This document shows positions 33,686 through 45,124 of a DNA stretch of 64,000 bases, in pieces. The stretch's first letter is position 1; each line of letters starts with the position of its first letter. The translations under genes and the position numbers were made by a program. Origin of the DNA: Aquarana catesbeiana (lineage: Eukaryota > Chordata > Amphibia > Anura > Ranidae); assembly GCF_042186555.1 (NCBI RefSeq), contig NC_133324.1, positions 65,882,703 to 65,946,702 of the forward strand. Direction: 5' to 3'. Below the pieces are notes generated by a model. It had not been told where the DNA came from, did not search any database, and was given only the letters and a program-made list of their open reading frames with translations.

Positions 33686-34134
33686 TAGGGATGGGCAAAG
33701 GGATTGGCCCAAGCATAAGTTTGGCCGAATTTTCGTTGTTCGGAGGTTTGGCGAACAGCCGAACAAACAGGTTATTTGACCGTTTGTCCCCCCCCGCTGA
33801 ACCGGCCACAATGCATTGCTGAATATTGCATTGCAAGCCCTGATTTCCTGAAGCAGTGAAAGCTTCAGCCAATCAGGGCACAGAGCCCTGTCAGAGTCAT
33901 GATTGGACACTGTCATCATGACTTTATCCAATCATGGCTCATTCCGGCCCCCCAGTATAAAAATATTCTTTCAATGGCAGCCATTTTCAATATGATTTTG
34001 GCATGGAGAGAGAAGATAGAACAGAGCTCTGTTCAGTGCTATTAGTTAGTGTGCTATACTGTGCTATTTTGCTTCAATTGTCAGTGTAGGGTAGGGACAG
34101 TTCAGATAGTGTCAGTGTAGTGAAGGTTGAACAC

Positions 34135-34410
34135 CATCTATTTGATTGTGTTACTGCCAATTTAACACCATATAGTTCTGTGTGCGTTACTGCCAGTTTA
34201 ACGGCATATCGTTTTGTGCATTACTGCAAGTTTAACGCCATTTAATTCTGTATGTATTACTGCCACTTTAACGCCATATAGTTTTTTGTGTGTTGCTGCC
34301 AGTTTAACGCCATATAGTTTTGTGCGTTACTGCAAGTTTAACACAATTTAGTTCTGTATGCATTACTGCAAGTTTAATGCCATATAGTTCTGTGTGTCAC
34401 TGTACGTTTG
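34135..34410 (+). repeat. About 38-bp tandem units upstream of transposase
   Basis: Seven imperfect units contain GCGTTACTGCCAGTTTAACG and CCATATAGTTTTGTG. They lie between the left end and the transposase start, where a promoter would be expected. Confidence 0.85.
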
Positions 34411-34578
34411 GTGCATTATATTGCAGTATATTATAGTGTATCCATGGAGTGTGTCTGTGTAGTGTGAGTACTCAAATTAAAGTGCACCAAACACTTTACA
34501 TTGATTAAAGTGCATCTACGTACAGATTTCCACTTCTTCTTTACATTTGCTTTTAAGCACTGCCCCCTCCCTCCCATA

Positions 34579-37500
34579 ATGTCCGGGAGGACAACAAGTA
34601 AAGGCAGATATTCCTTTGGCACTGTAAGGGGGCTAGCAACAAATGTGTCCACTGGCAAAGGTGGACATGGTGGTCAGTCCTCAGGCAGGGTATCATTTCC
34701 TCTCTTTAGTGAGTTTGCCCATGCTATCCAGCCACAGCATGCAGAGGAGGTGGTGGACTGGCCTACTAAAACTTCCTCATCCTCCTCATCTTCCGTCACA
34801 CAAGCAGAGACAAGTGTGCAGTCCCCTGAAGTTGCCAGAGTGGATAAACCTGCCTCCTTGTTCACATCTATTCCTGCCATAGCCCCAACATCAGCCATGG
34901 AGGAGTCAGCTGAGTTATTTGACCACAGCGTCAGCCACTTGCTCCTTGATGATGCCCAGCCATTACTGGATTCAAATGTTGGTTCTGAGGTTGAAGATGA
35001 CAGGAAGATGAGCCTAGAGAGAGGAGAGAACACTGGTAGACAAATTGGCATTCATGTACCCCCAGCCGCAGCATATTGCCAAGTTGTCTCCAGTGGTAAT
35101 GATGATGATGGAGGAGATGGAGATGATGATGATGATGATGAGGTCACTGATGCGACTTGGGTGCCAGATAGAGCAGAGGAGGAAACTGAAGGTGAGGGGT
35201 CACAATCCCAAGGAGGCACACATCAAGAAAGAGTAGAGAGCAGCCACCCTATTCCATCACATTCTGCAGCTGTTATCTCCCGGCCCACTCCCCAAAGCTC
35301 AGCTGTCTGGGCCTTCTTCAGCACATCTGCAGCAGATAGCAATGTTGCTATCTGCAAACTGTGTCTCAGGCAAATCAAACGTGGCAAAAACACCAGCCAT
35401 TTGGGTACCACATGCTTAACAAGGCATTTAACATCCAACCACTCAGCCTGTTGGCAAGAACACCTAAAAGCTACACAAAAGAGGCATAAATCTGTCCCTC
35501 CTCCTCCTTATCCACTTCAGTCTGCCCCTGCTATGCCAAGTCCTTACCTCTCAGCAGCCACCACTGACAAGGATGATGGTATAGTACAGCGTGTCCCAGG
35601 TCCTAGCAGCACGTCTGCCAGCAGCACACCACCAGCTGTAGACTGTATCCGGCAAATTTCTCTGCTCCATCTGCTGCAGCGGAACAAAAAATACAGTCCC
35701 TGCCACCCACATGCCCAGCGTCTAAATGTAAGCTTGTCAAAGCTGTTGGCTCTCCAACTTCTGCCTTTCAGCCTGGTGGATTCTGCCCCCTTCCGTGAAT
35801 TTGCACAATGTGCTGTACCACAATGGTAGGTTCCCAGTCGCTACTTCTTTTCACATAAGGCCGTTCCATCTCTCTACTATCACGTGGAAGGGAATGTTCT
35901 GGCATCGTTGGGCAAGGCAGTTGGCCATAAAATCCACCTTACTGCTGACACGTGGTCCAGCAAGCATGGGCAGGGACTATATATTTTGTTCACAGCACAC
36001 TGGGTAACGCTGCTTGCAACTTGAAAGGATTCAGGATAGGGCTAGGTGCTGCAGTTTGTTGTGCCCCCACGTCTCCATACAGCTGGTGGTGCTGATGTCA
36101 GACTTGTGAGCTCTACCCCCTCCTCCTCCGCCACCTCCATGCCCTCCTCTGCAGAATTTTCCTATGAACATCAGGTACCCCCTAAGCGTTCAAAGGGCTA
36201 TTCCCAGAGTCAGGCTAAAAGGTGCCATGCAGTGCTTCAGCTGATGTGTTTAGGAACCACACTGGAGCAGAGATTCTTGCAGCTCTGCAGGGACAGGCCC
36301 AGAGGTGGTTCACACCATGCCAGCTGGAGCCAGGAATGGTGGTGTGTGATATTGGCTCAAACCTCCTGTCCGCCCTTAGACAGGGAAAGTTGACACATGT
36401 GCCATGCCTGGCACATGTCCTCAATTTGGTGGTGCAGCGTTTCCTATATACGTACCCAGGGTTGCAAGATGTGCTAAAGCTGGCCAGAAGAGTCTGTAGC
36501 CATTTAAGGCGGTCATACACAGCCAGTGTTGGTTGGCTGAAATTCAGCGGGAAATCCACCTGCCCATAAACCGCCTGATTTGTGACATGCCCACCAGGTG
36601 CCACTTGACTTTGTCAATGCTGCAGCAGCTATACATGCAGCAGAGGGCCATCAACGAGTACCTGTGCGAATACGGCACAATGACAGGCTCAGGGCGCCTC
36701 AGCTTTTTTTTCCCCACACCAATGGCTGATCATTAAGGATGCATGCACTGTATTGTCACCATTTGAGGAGGCCATAAGGATGGTGAGCCGTGACAGTGCA
36801 TGCATCAGTGACACAACCCCTGTTGTGTTCCTGCTGGAGCAGACACTGCGTGGCATTATGGACAGGGCACTGGAGGCAGAGCAGCAGGAGGAAGAGGAGG
36901 ACTTCCTTTCCTCTCAAGGCCCACTTTATTCAGACACCATGATTCCTATGTCACAGAACACACAGAAGGAGAGAGGGGAGGAGGATGAGGATTCTGGCAC
37001 TTTCATAGGCTTCGAAGAAGAGGAAGACATGCGTCAATCTGTAAGCGATGGCTTTGCAACCCCAGGACCCTTGGGAGTAGTACATGGCTGGGAGGAGGAA
37101 GTTCCAGATGCTGTCACCCTGAGTGACCCTGAGGAGTCTGCTTCTCAAGCCTCTACAAATTTGAGGCACATGGGCAACCTCATGCTTCAAAGCCTGCGAA
37201 AGGACCCAAAAATATGTGGCATAAAGGTGAAGAATGATTACTGGTTGGCAACCCTCCTTGACCACCATTATAAGGGGAAGGTCTCAGAACTCATCCCGTC
37301 CCCACAGAGTGTGCAGAAGAAAAAATCTCTTGAGGACACATTAAAGAGGATTTTATTGAACCTTTTTCCTGACTTCAGTAGGTTACTGTGTCATGGAAAA
37401 CGTCGTTTTGAGTCTTCTGTTGGTCAAGAGAGGAGCATTGGAGAAGACGTCTGCCTAAGTGAGGCATTTTGGAATTTTTTTAGTCCTCGCCGCCCAGGGC

Positions 37501-37769
37501 TGTCAGCTTCCACATACCATCGGCAGCGTCTGCATCACATGGTGGACGATTACCTCAGGGCCAAAACAGAGATGGAGAGCTTTCCAGTTGACGATCCACT
37601 GACTTACTGGGTCTTGAGAATAGACGACTGTCCAAAACTTGCCCAGTATGCTATTGAGTTGTTGGGCTGCCCTGTATCCAGCGTGCTTTCAGAACGGGCA
37701 TTCAGTGCTCCAGGAGATTTCGTTACTGATCATAGAACATGTCTGTCCACAGACTCCGTGGATGTTTGA
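34579..37769 (+). pseudogene. hAT transposase with BED finger, frameshifted
   Basis: The start at 34579 (MSGRTTSK) is preferred because the upstream codons look non-coding. Residues 1-417 (to 35829) include Ser- and Asp-rich acidic stretches and a BED zinc finger with Cys259, Cys262, His283 and His288. In other frames follow HLTADTWSSKHGQGLY (first catalytic aspartate region, about 35930), VVCDIGSN and CLAHVLNLVVQ (second aspartate region, 36222-36569), and 36753-37769 ending in DPLTYWVLR, CPVSSVLSERAFS, the hAT dimerisation domain. At least three frame breaks inactivate it. Confidence 0.88.
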
Positions 37770-37951
37770 CTTTTATAAAAATGAATCAGTCCTGGATTAC
37801 CAGCTATGAAGCCCCTGATGCCAATGTCACTGATTAAGTCTTTTTGGGATGTGGAATCTCTGCAGGACTTCAAGGCTGCCTAGCTTTGAAGGTGTTCAAT
37901 CATTTCATCTGGAAGAATGTTTTTGGTATAAGTTTCATGGGCACAATTAAC

Positions 37952-38330
37952 ACCCAAAGACCAATTTTTTAGCACCTGTTTGACAGGTGCATATCATTGC
38001 AATTTTTTTTGCCTTCATCAAGAGCACCTCTATAGGGTTACGATGGGAAGGCGCCACCGACACCCAAAGAAAGACCAATATTTCTGCACCTGTTTGACAG
38101 GTGCATATCATTGCAATTTTTTACAGCAAGGCCAATTCCTGCTTTCATCAAGAGTACCTCTATAGGGTTACAATGGAAAGGCGCCACCGACAACCAAAGA
38201 CCAATTTTTCTGCACTTGTTTGACAGGTGCATATCATTACAATTTTTTACAGCAAGACCAATTCTTGCTTTCATCAAGAGTACCTCTATAGGATTACAGT
38301 GGGAAGGCGCCACCGACACCCAAAGACCAA
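37952..38330. repeat. Three tandem units of 108-131 bp
   Basis: Blocks with GCACCTGTTTGACAGGTGCA, TGCTTTCATCAAGAGTACCT and GAAGGCGCCACCGACACCCA repeat three times downstream of the transposase. Each contains the palindrome GCACCTGTTTGACAGGTGC. Confidence 0.9.
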
Positions 38331-38900
38331 TTTTTACACACCCGTTACTTCTATCCAAAGTCAAAGTGACACCAGAATGTATCCAAAACATCTCTCATCT
38401 TGTTCCCAGTGCACTACATTGTGGCCTCATCATACACACTGGCTCCTCAGCTGTTGCTGAGCAAAATAAAGGCAGCTGTAATTTTTTTGGGCTTTATAAA
38501 TGCAATTATTACCGCAGCAGATTCTAGACATGGTAAATAGACATGGTATCTGCCACTTTACTGGTAGACTAAGGGGACCCCCCAGGCACTATATTGGAAG
38601 GAATTTTTCATTTTTATGCTTTCACTTTAAAAAATCAAAAAATCACTGCTCATTTAAAAATGACATTTTTCACAAGCTTTTTTTTATTGATACATGTCCC
38701 CCAGGGCAGGACCCGGACTCCTATAACCAATGTATGCCCAATTACTTGCATATAAGCCTTCAAAATGGGCACTTTTGATTTTTGACGTTCAGGTCCCATT
38801 GGCTTTAATGGGTCTATTATTCGGGTCTGAACTTTCGCAGTGTTCGAAAGTTCTGGTGCGAACTGAACAGGGGTCTGTTTGGCCCATCCCTACCTATCAG

Positions 38901-39240
38901 GTTTGAATTTCGGCCAGATCCGGGGGGGCATACATTAGCCAATGTGTCAAAGGTTTCTGGTTTTCCTGCTAGAGCAGAGTCAAAGGTAATTTTGATGGGT
39001 ATGTAACCATCATAAGGGCACTTCTGGGTCCCAATACCCCAAATTTCTAGCTTGTAAAGTTCGCACAAAGGAATATGTTTCAAGTATATGTGCTAAAAAT
39101 CTCTATATAGTAGTGTCACCTGAGCTTCAGTATCCAGCAGTGCTTGTGTATACTGTAGATGCCCTTTATTTGTACTGATACTATGGGGGAAGGCCCCACT
39201 ACACTAAGTTTTTGGGTAGGTTTCCCTTAGGCGACTCTAT
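38901..39240 (-). pseudogene. Gypsy aspartic protease remnant
   Basis: On the minus strand the translation reads YTQALLDTEAQVTLLYRD, followed after a stop by LKHIPLCELYKLEIWGIG and YIPIKITF. This is the retropepsin core in which the active site D-T/S-G has become DTE, so the catalytic loop glycine is lost. The protease would have processed Gag and Pol. It continues into the linker at 33344-33685 once the hAT insertion is discounted. Confidence 0.7.
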
Positions 39241-39499
39241 CGCCTGTGCCCTCACCGGCCTTGTTGGAGGCATTGGATTTGGTTTAACGGCTCATTTAGC
39301 AAGGTGTGCATTGATTTCCTATCCCCGTCTTCCATTCTCTGAGGGTTTTATTTTTGTAGCGTGCTTAGGCACCAGAGGGTTAGAGAGGACTGGTGGCTTG
39401 CGTCCCCCTTTCCCTTTGGCTCTCTTCTGGCATTTTCTCTTGTCTTTGGAGTGCAGTTTTCCCTTGGGACTCTCAATTAGCTCCTTCACTGAGGTCCCT

Positions 39500-41067
39500 T
39501 GAAGTTTCCCGCCGGCATTGGAAAGAGCAATTTCTGTAAAGCTCTTAGAACTTCGTTAAGGAGTTGAGGGTTGACGCCGGATGTGGGGCACTTTGCTCAG
39601 AAATGTCCGACCTCTCCGCATCCGTAACATCTCTCTTCTCACTCTGGGTACAGTTTTTGTTCACTTGCACAAGTCCCTTGCTCATGAACTTTCACTTGGG
39701 TCTCCATCACTCACATCAGAGCATGATACATTTGAGTTTGAGCATAAGCCACCTGAGCCATCAGTTCTGCGACTGGTTTATGGACATCAGGGAGGGGCGG
39801 CCCCATCGGTTCAGACTCAATTCTGCTATCCTCATCAGAGAACTCAATTTCCGCATAGACGGCTCAGGCCACCACTTTCTCCTTGTTCTCAGCAGTGGGG
39901 TTCAAGTCTCTGGATCAGTGACTTTTCTCCTCTAACAGAGCCTCTTCCTCTCGTACTTCCCTTATTAACTCTGGATAGGTGGGTACCACCTGAGTTCTCT
40001 TCAACAATAATTTGAGCATGATGGGATGATTGGGCCGGGCCCCTTGCAAAACCCAGTCCAAATGGGCCTGATCAACATCTTTAGGATCAATGCCCTTCTT
40101 GAGGATATTTTGATGCAGCATTCTGTCTACTCAGGAGATGTATTGGGATAGACTCTCCTCCCCCTCTGTTGGTGAGTGTGGTTGAATATATACATCAAAT
40201 CAGCGGTAGTTTCAACTCTTCTGAAGACAACATATAAGGCATCTATGTAGTCCATGGCAATACAGGCCCTCTTGCCCATCCTCAGGTTACGGATCATGTC
40301 AGCCACTGGGCCTCGAAGGCTCTCACTAAGCCTTTGTCAAAACACTCCACTCTTCCATGGCCAGTAGAGCCTGGCTCATCCATGTTTCCAATAGGAGTCG
40401 GTAATTGCCCCGAGAAAAATTTAAGTCTTCGGTAACTCTGATTTGTATTTCCAGACCCATTCTTCTCCAGACTATCGACTAAGCGACTCATACCCAGGTA
40501 GAAAGAGAGAGGAGGGATACTGACCCCATGTGAGTCGGCTCCCACAAGTACAGGACTTTTCTCGTGAGTTTTTGCCGAAGGTGACTTCTCGGTCTGTCCT
40601 CTCTCCATTTTTAGAGGGAACACCCTTGCAGTTACTTCTTCCGTCAGATGGACCTCTTCCTCCTGAAAGCACACTGGCACCTCTCCTTGCCATTCTATCA
40701 GTGCCCTGATTTGATACAACTACAATGCCTCTGTCTCCTCCAGGTGGGCCCGGTGTCCTGATGCCAGAGTTTTCAGCCACCTTCTGATCTCATTCTCTGT
40801 GTGCTCATTTCCTGAGATCTCCAGAATGGTACTTCTATTTGTTGGGGTCCAATGACTTCTACCCCAAGCAACTGCGGCCATTTAGACGGCTTCCCACACA
40901 GATTGCGGCTCTGATTTAGGTTGGCTAGGGCCAGCTGCAGATAGCATGCCAGATGAGCCCCCAAATGTAGCACGGTCCCGTATTGGACTGCTGGGTATTA
41001 CCTGCTCATCTGCTAGGCCATGACCACGTGAACTTTCCGACCCACCTGACACTCTGGGTTCAGACAT
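39500..41067 (-). pseudogene. Gypsy gag remnant with CCHC knuckle
   Basis: Minus-strand fragments in order are: 41067 (MSEPRVSGGSESSRG), 40719-40294 with ALIEWQGEVPVCFQEEEV and SYRRLKFFSGQLPTPIGNMD, 40121-39915 with MLHQNILKKGIDPKDVDQAH and EEEALLEEKS, and near 39600 CYGCGEVGHF, a stop, AKCP, a C-x2-C-x4-H-x4-C zinc knuckle broken by one stop. The YRRLKFFSGQLPTP motif is typical of vertebrate Gypsy and PNMA-type Gag. Several frameshifts make it non-functional. Confidence 0.7.
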
Positions 41068-41167
41068 CCTTGTATCACTGTAGGGCAATAATCAGACAAC
41101 TCAATGTATTTAGGTTCTATGATTGTTTTACTCGAACCAATAAAAGGGAAGTTGTCACAAAGAGGAT

Positions 41168-41222
41168 GTCAGAATTCTTTTGCTGAGTTCTGGGCGACAG
41201 TGCCAACTCAGCAAAAGAATTC
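41168..41222. repeat. Perfect 20-bp inverted repeat in the Gypsy leader
   Basis: CAGAATTCTTTTGCTGAGTT faces AACTCAGCAAAAGAATTCTG across a 15-base loop. It is in the leader between the LTR-like region and the gag start. A strong RNA hairpin here could relate to priming or packaging, but I see no proof. Confidence 0.85.
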
Positions 41223-41269
41223 TGCCGAAATGCACAAGACAATATTTTAACAACGACATTGCTATACAT

Positions 41270-42174
41270 ATATGTACACTTCCTTTAGAAATAAAGTTGT
41301 CCCCCTCCTAGACATATGGTAAAGCTAACTGCTTATACTGCCACTCTGTAGACGATGGAACCTAACAAGAAGGAGAACGGGTCTGTGGAAGAGTAATATA
41401 GGGGCCTTTCTACAAGTAATGCCAATAAAGTCCATGTTGCAGATCTGATGTTCTTCACTGGCTAGTTGGAGCTCGTTAACTGTAATCCGATGGAGTGTAG
41501 TGGGACGATAAATTCCTTGGAATGGAGAAAGCTAAAGATTTCTAAGCACGGTTTTCAAATAATGCAGTACAGTAATTTTGGGGTAAAAATTTCTGTGCAA
41601 AGTGTCTCAATGCAAGTGTGACAAAGAATGGATAAAGGTCGAGCGATTTGCCCTCTCACCAATGACCAGATCACTCTGATGTCTTCCGAACAGGAACTCG
41701 TGTAGCGACAATCGTGCAGCAGATCCGCTGTCTCGATCTCCCCACGTGAAGCTTGACACATACACAACGACTGGCAGGCGACCAGAGTGGTGCTGGAAAG
41801 GAAGTCCGACAGCGAGCTGCATAGCTAGGCCCCTGAGGCCACGATTGGAAAGTCCTACTCCGCGTGGTAGGCCGCGACCTCTCTCTCCCTGTTGCACAGA
41901 GAGGTCCGTCTTGCGTCAAGCCCAAGAGGAAGAGAGCTGCGCGCGGGCTTCTGCTGCTTTTATATCTTCTCCCAGCAATCTTCAGATGGCAGCAAGGATC
42001 CCTGGGATATGTAGTCCTGGCACACAATCGTGCAAAGCAATTACCTGACGGGAGGACTATTCATCCCACAATAATTTTATTTGGCACACAAATATGATGT
42101 CACTGGATACATTAATCACGGGAGGGAAGTACTCGAAGGTACGGTGCTTTATCCTTGTAGTCCATATCGCTACA
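41270..42174 (-). promoter_or_regulatory. Putative 5' LTR and leader of the Gypsy element
   Basis: On the minus strand the region begins TGTAGCGATATGG at 42174 and has a TATA box, GATATAAAAGCAG, at about 41967-41955. It precedes gag by a distance typical of an LTR plus leader. The inner LTR edge and primer-binding site were not identified, and no second LTR is present for comparison. Confidence 0.4.
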
Positions 42175-42669
42175 CATATTTATTATATATGTTTCTTTTA
42201 CTATCAGTTTTTCAAAATAGAAAAGCACAAAGAAAAAGTCAAAAGTAGCCTCTAGACACCTTCATCTTTAGTTCCTTAATAAATAAGTAAAAGTCCAAAG
42301 TTAATGATGACTTACACCAAGACCTTGTGTCTCCTTGTCCTCAACAATTGATTATGATTGTATTCCATGGTAACTGTAATAGGAGATAGAGTCCGAGAGC
42401 AGGTCATTAGAATTAATATGACAAGTGACTCATAAATCCTACTGATATAGTAAGTCTCTCCTGCACTTTTCCCTCTGTAATGCCTGTGATTCACCGCTTC
42501 AAACAATGCTGACTCCAATATCTAATTTTCTAGTTTTGTTTTAAAATGAACCTATTATTAGATTAAAATTATAAAGCAGCTCTTGTAAAGCAGACCATAA
42601 GATGCCAGCACAAAACTTGGATTTTAGGCAGGGTCTGTAGGGAGCTTACTGGACTTTACAAGAGAACAC
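42175..42669. other. No gene recognised
   Basis: AT-rich flank between the Gypsy leader and the Harbinger-type MITE; only short frames. Confidence 0.4.
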
Positions 42670-42672
42670 TAA

Positions 42673-43080
42673 TGCCGCGTACACACGATCGGGAATTTGG
42701 TCGGAAAAATATGATGGCTTTTCCGACTGGATTGCGCTCAAGCTTGCCTTGCATACACACGGTCACACAAAAGTTCGCTGAACTTTCGACCGTCAAGAAT
42801 GCGGTGACGTACAACACTATGACGAGCTGAGAAAATGAAGTTCAATGCTTCCGAGAATGCGTCGAATTACTTCCGAGAATGCGTAGGAATTTTGAGCATT
42901 GGAATTGCTAATGACGATCGCATTTTCGGATAGGAACTTTTTCCGACCATGCTCTCAATCTTTTGCTGGCTGGAATTCGGCCAGCAAAAGTCTGATGGAG
43001 CATACACAAGGTCGCATTTTCCGACCAAAATCTCTCATCGGTCTTTTGCTGGCTGAATTTCCGATCGTGTGTACACGGCA
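42673..43080. mobile_element. Harbinger-type MITE, complete
   Basis: The element is 408 bp with ends TGCCGCGTACACACGATCGG and CCGATCGTGTGTACACGGCA (19 of 20 complementary), flanked by TAA at 42670-42672 and TAA at 43081-43083. A 3-bp TWA duplication is typical of PIF/Harbinger. The interior has duplicated words (TTTTGCTGGCTG, CTTCCGAGAATGCG) and no coding. Confidence 0.9.
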
Positions 43081-43139
43081 TAAGTTTCCAAAATTTGGAA
43101 CACTGTGTCCTTGTACTGTGGGATGGCCCGGCCTCTGCA

Positions 43140-43275
43140 TAGAGTTTCAGGAGGCTATGAATCTAAGACCAAGAACAAGGGGACATGACATCTGAGAAAG
43201 TATTATTTCACAAAAAGCAGTTGATTCTTGGAATAAACTTCCAGCAGAGGTAGTGAATCACTCAACAAATATAGA
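43140..43275 (+). pseudogene. CR1-type LINE RT C-terminal fragment
   Basis: The plus-strand translation gives EAMNLRPRTRGHDI, a stop, then AVDSWNKLPAEVVNHSTNI. This matches the C-terminal tail of CR1-type ORF2 (R-x-R-G-H, then W-N-x-LP-x-x-VV-x-A). The piece joins directly to Tc1 sequence at 43282. Confidence 0.65.
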
Positions 43276-43952
43276 TCTATACTGTCCACACGGTTTAGGA
43301 GTGTGTCTATGGAAATGTTTGACCATTCTTCCAGAAGAGCATTTGTGAGGTCAGGCACTGATGTGGATGAGAAAGTCTGGCTCGCAGTCTCCGCTTAAAT
43401 TTATTCCAAAGGTGTTCTATCAGGTTGAGGTCAGGACTCTGTGCAGGCCAGTCAACTTCCTCCACCCCAAACTCACTCATTCATGTTATTTTGGACCTTG
43501 CTTTCTGCACTTGTGTGTAGTCATTTTGGAACAGGAAAGGGCCATCCCCAAACTGTTCCCACAAAGTTAGGAGCATGAAATTGCCCAAAATGTCTTGGTA
43601 TACTAATGCCTTAAGATTTCCCTATACTGGAACTAAGGGACCAAGCCCAACCCCTGAAAAACAACCCCACACCATAATGCCCCCTCCACTAAATGATTTG
43701 GATCAGTAAATAAAGCAAGGTCCATAAAGACATGAATGAGCGAGTTTGGGGTGAAGGAACTTGACTGCGAGCCAGGCCTTCTTGTCCATATCAGTGCCTG
43801 ACCTCACAAATGCGCTTCTGGAAGAATGGTCAAACATTCCCATAGACACACTCCTAAACCTTGTGGACAGCCTTCCCAGAAGAGTTGAAGCTGTTATAGC
43901 TGCAAAGGGTGGGCCAACTCAATATTGAACCCTACGGGCTAAGACTGAGCTA

Positions 43953-44222
43953 TATGAGCTATGAGTAAGCACTTAGCATAAGTGCGAAACGCGTTAGCTG
44001 ATTGCCTGTATACTTTTTGCCACGGTGTCCTGTATATGGTATGATCCTGATTTTACAATAAATTATTTTGGATAATATCTTCCTGGTGTGCGGCTGTCTG
44101 GATTTTCTCATCTACTCTCAGCATGATTCAGCATTAGCCAGCACCTGGGGCTCTTTACTCCTGGAGAGAATCATCCACCTTACACCTGGTTTGGATCTAC
44201 ACTGGTGCGGGGAAAACTCTCT
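43953..44222 (+). mobile_element. Short retroelement with hammerhead-like core
   Basis: This 270-bp insertion contains a hammerhead-like core at 43957-43999, ACAATAAATTATTTTGGATA and GTGTGCGGCTGTCTGGATTT. Those words match, with divergence, the foldback arms at 2450-2733 (AATAAAGGCAAATATCTTTG, GAGTGCGGCTGTCCAGAATT). The family is probably the terminal part of a Penelope-like element or a related small retroelement. Confidence 0.6.
43957..43999 (+). ncRNA. Hammerhead-like motif
   Basis: AGCT, ATGAGTAA, hairpin GCACTT-AGCAT-AAGTGC, GAAACGCGTT, AGCT: stem I from the two AGCT boxes, a 6-bp stem II, an intact GAAAC box and a GUU cleavage triplet position. The CUGAUGA box is replaced by AUGAGUA, so catalysis is uncertain. 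Confidence 0.45.
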
Positions 44223-44309
44223 TTGGGATGCCATTAAAGTTCATGTGCGTATAAAGGCAGACGTTCCAATACTTTTGGTAATATAGTGTATAAATCTACT
44301 GTATAGCTA

Positions 44310-44322
44310 TAGATATATATAG

Positions 44323-44382
<60 letters not shown>

Positions 44383-44395
44383 TATATACTGTATA
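44310..44395. repeat. (TA)n microsatellite
   Basis: An AGATATATATAGC lead-in is followed by about 60 bp of TA dinucleotides, at the right edge of the Tc1 element. Confidence 0.97.
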
Positions 44396-45124
44396 TACTT
44401 TCCTCATAATTTTATTGTATAGAGTAATTTTTATCTACATTTTTTCTTAAAACAACACTGCAAAAATTACAATACATGCATATTTCAACCTCTACCTCTC
44501 TCCAATAACAGTCTTATCAAATTCAGGTCCAGAAATGGACTGCAAAGACAGTTGCACTTTCATCTGTGGACAGTTTGACAGGTGTTCTTTTGCTATAGCT
44601 CTTGCATTTTAAACTGGGAATTTTGTCAGATATAGTAAGTTAAAATACGGCAGCTCCCATTCATCCTGGAACACTCTACGCACATCTTTAATCTTCCTAT
44701 TCACTTTGACAGAATCCATTTTGGAATAAAAAAATGATAATGATAGCCTGGGAGAGGGGATTCATAAGCTCCAGGGCAGTATAATCTGCTGATGCTGCCC
44801 AACCATCCTTTTTAACTTAGATTCACTGCCCAGCAAGTGCCAACCACCTTCACACAAAACAAATAGCCCCGGGTCACAAATACAAGCAGCTACGGTTCTT
44901 GGCATTGGCCTTTGCATGCACAGGCACTAGCCAACATCACTGTGTAATATAGGGCCATGCTGATGAACGTGCAAGTCCTGTAAGTAACATACAGTATATA
45001 CACACATGCATTGTAATGTTTTCTACAAACTAGCAAGTATCACATTTTTGCCACCAATGATAGGAAATGTAACTTTGGTGACATCAACTGGGCGCCCTCT
45101 ATTTTATAGAAACTTGAAAATGTA
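44396..45124. other. No gene recognised
   Basis: Sequence of normal complexity with only short frames; no terminal repeats or domains identified. Confidence 0.4.

Larger units (their letters stand above)
33686..38892 (+). mobile_element. Full-length hAT element with transposase remnant
   Basis: The element is 5207 bp, starting TAGGGATGGGC and ending GCCCATCCCTA, with an exact 8-bp duplication CCTATCAG (33678-33685, 38893-38900). It carries a long decayed transposase on the plus strand (34579-37769) and two internal tandem blocks. It is the coding-capacity relative of the non-autonomous elements at 3805-6195 and 47122-50898, which share the TAGGGATG ends and TTCGAA-rich subterminal sequence. 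Confidence 0.93.
33056..42174 (-). mobile_element. Ty3/Gypsy retrotransposon, minus strand, split by a hAT
   Basis: Read on the minus strand from 42174: an LTR-like leader with a TATA box, gag (about 41067-39500), a CCHC zinc knuckle near 39600, an aspartic protease region near 39140, a spacer, and the entry of the reverse transcriptase near 33100. It stops at 33055, so most of pol and the 3' LTR are missing. A 5.2-kb hAT element is inserted between protease and RT. Stops and frameshifts throughout make it defective. Confidence 0.8.
43282..44289. mobile_element. Tc1/mariner palindromic element, split
   Basis: 43282-43952 carries both inverted arms and the degenerate middle of the same Tc1-type family as 19790-20439 (GGTTTAGGAGTGTGTCTATG, CCATCCCCAAACTGTTCCCA, ATTCCCATAGACACACTCCT). 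44223-44289 carries its right end (GGGATGCCATTAAAGTTCAT, CAATACTTTTGGTAATATAG). The left terminus is missing. 43953-44222 is an insertion. No transposase frame remains. Confidence 0.8.

Noticed and set aside
34135..34410. Possible regulatory repeat block or promoter of the hAT transposase
   Set aside because: It is in the right place but no TATA box or other signal could be tied to it; reported only as a tandem repeat.
41269..41300. Inner LTR edge (TGTACACTTCC) with AATAAA for the Gypsy element
   Set aside because: The AATAAA is on the opposite strand to the element and no primer-binding site follows; the boundary was left open.
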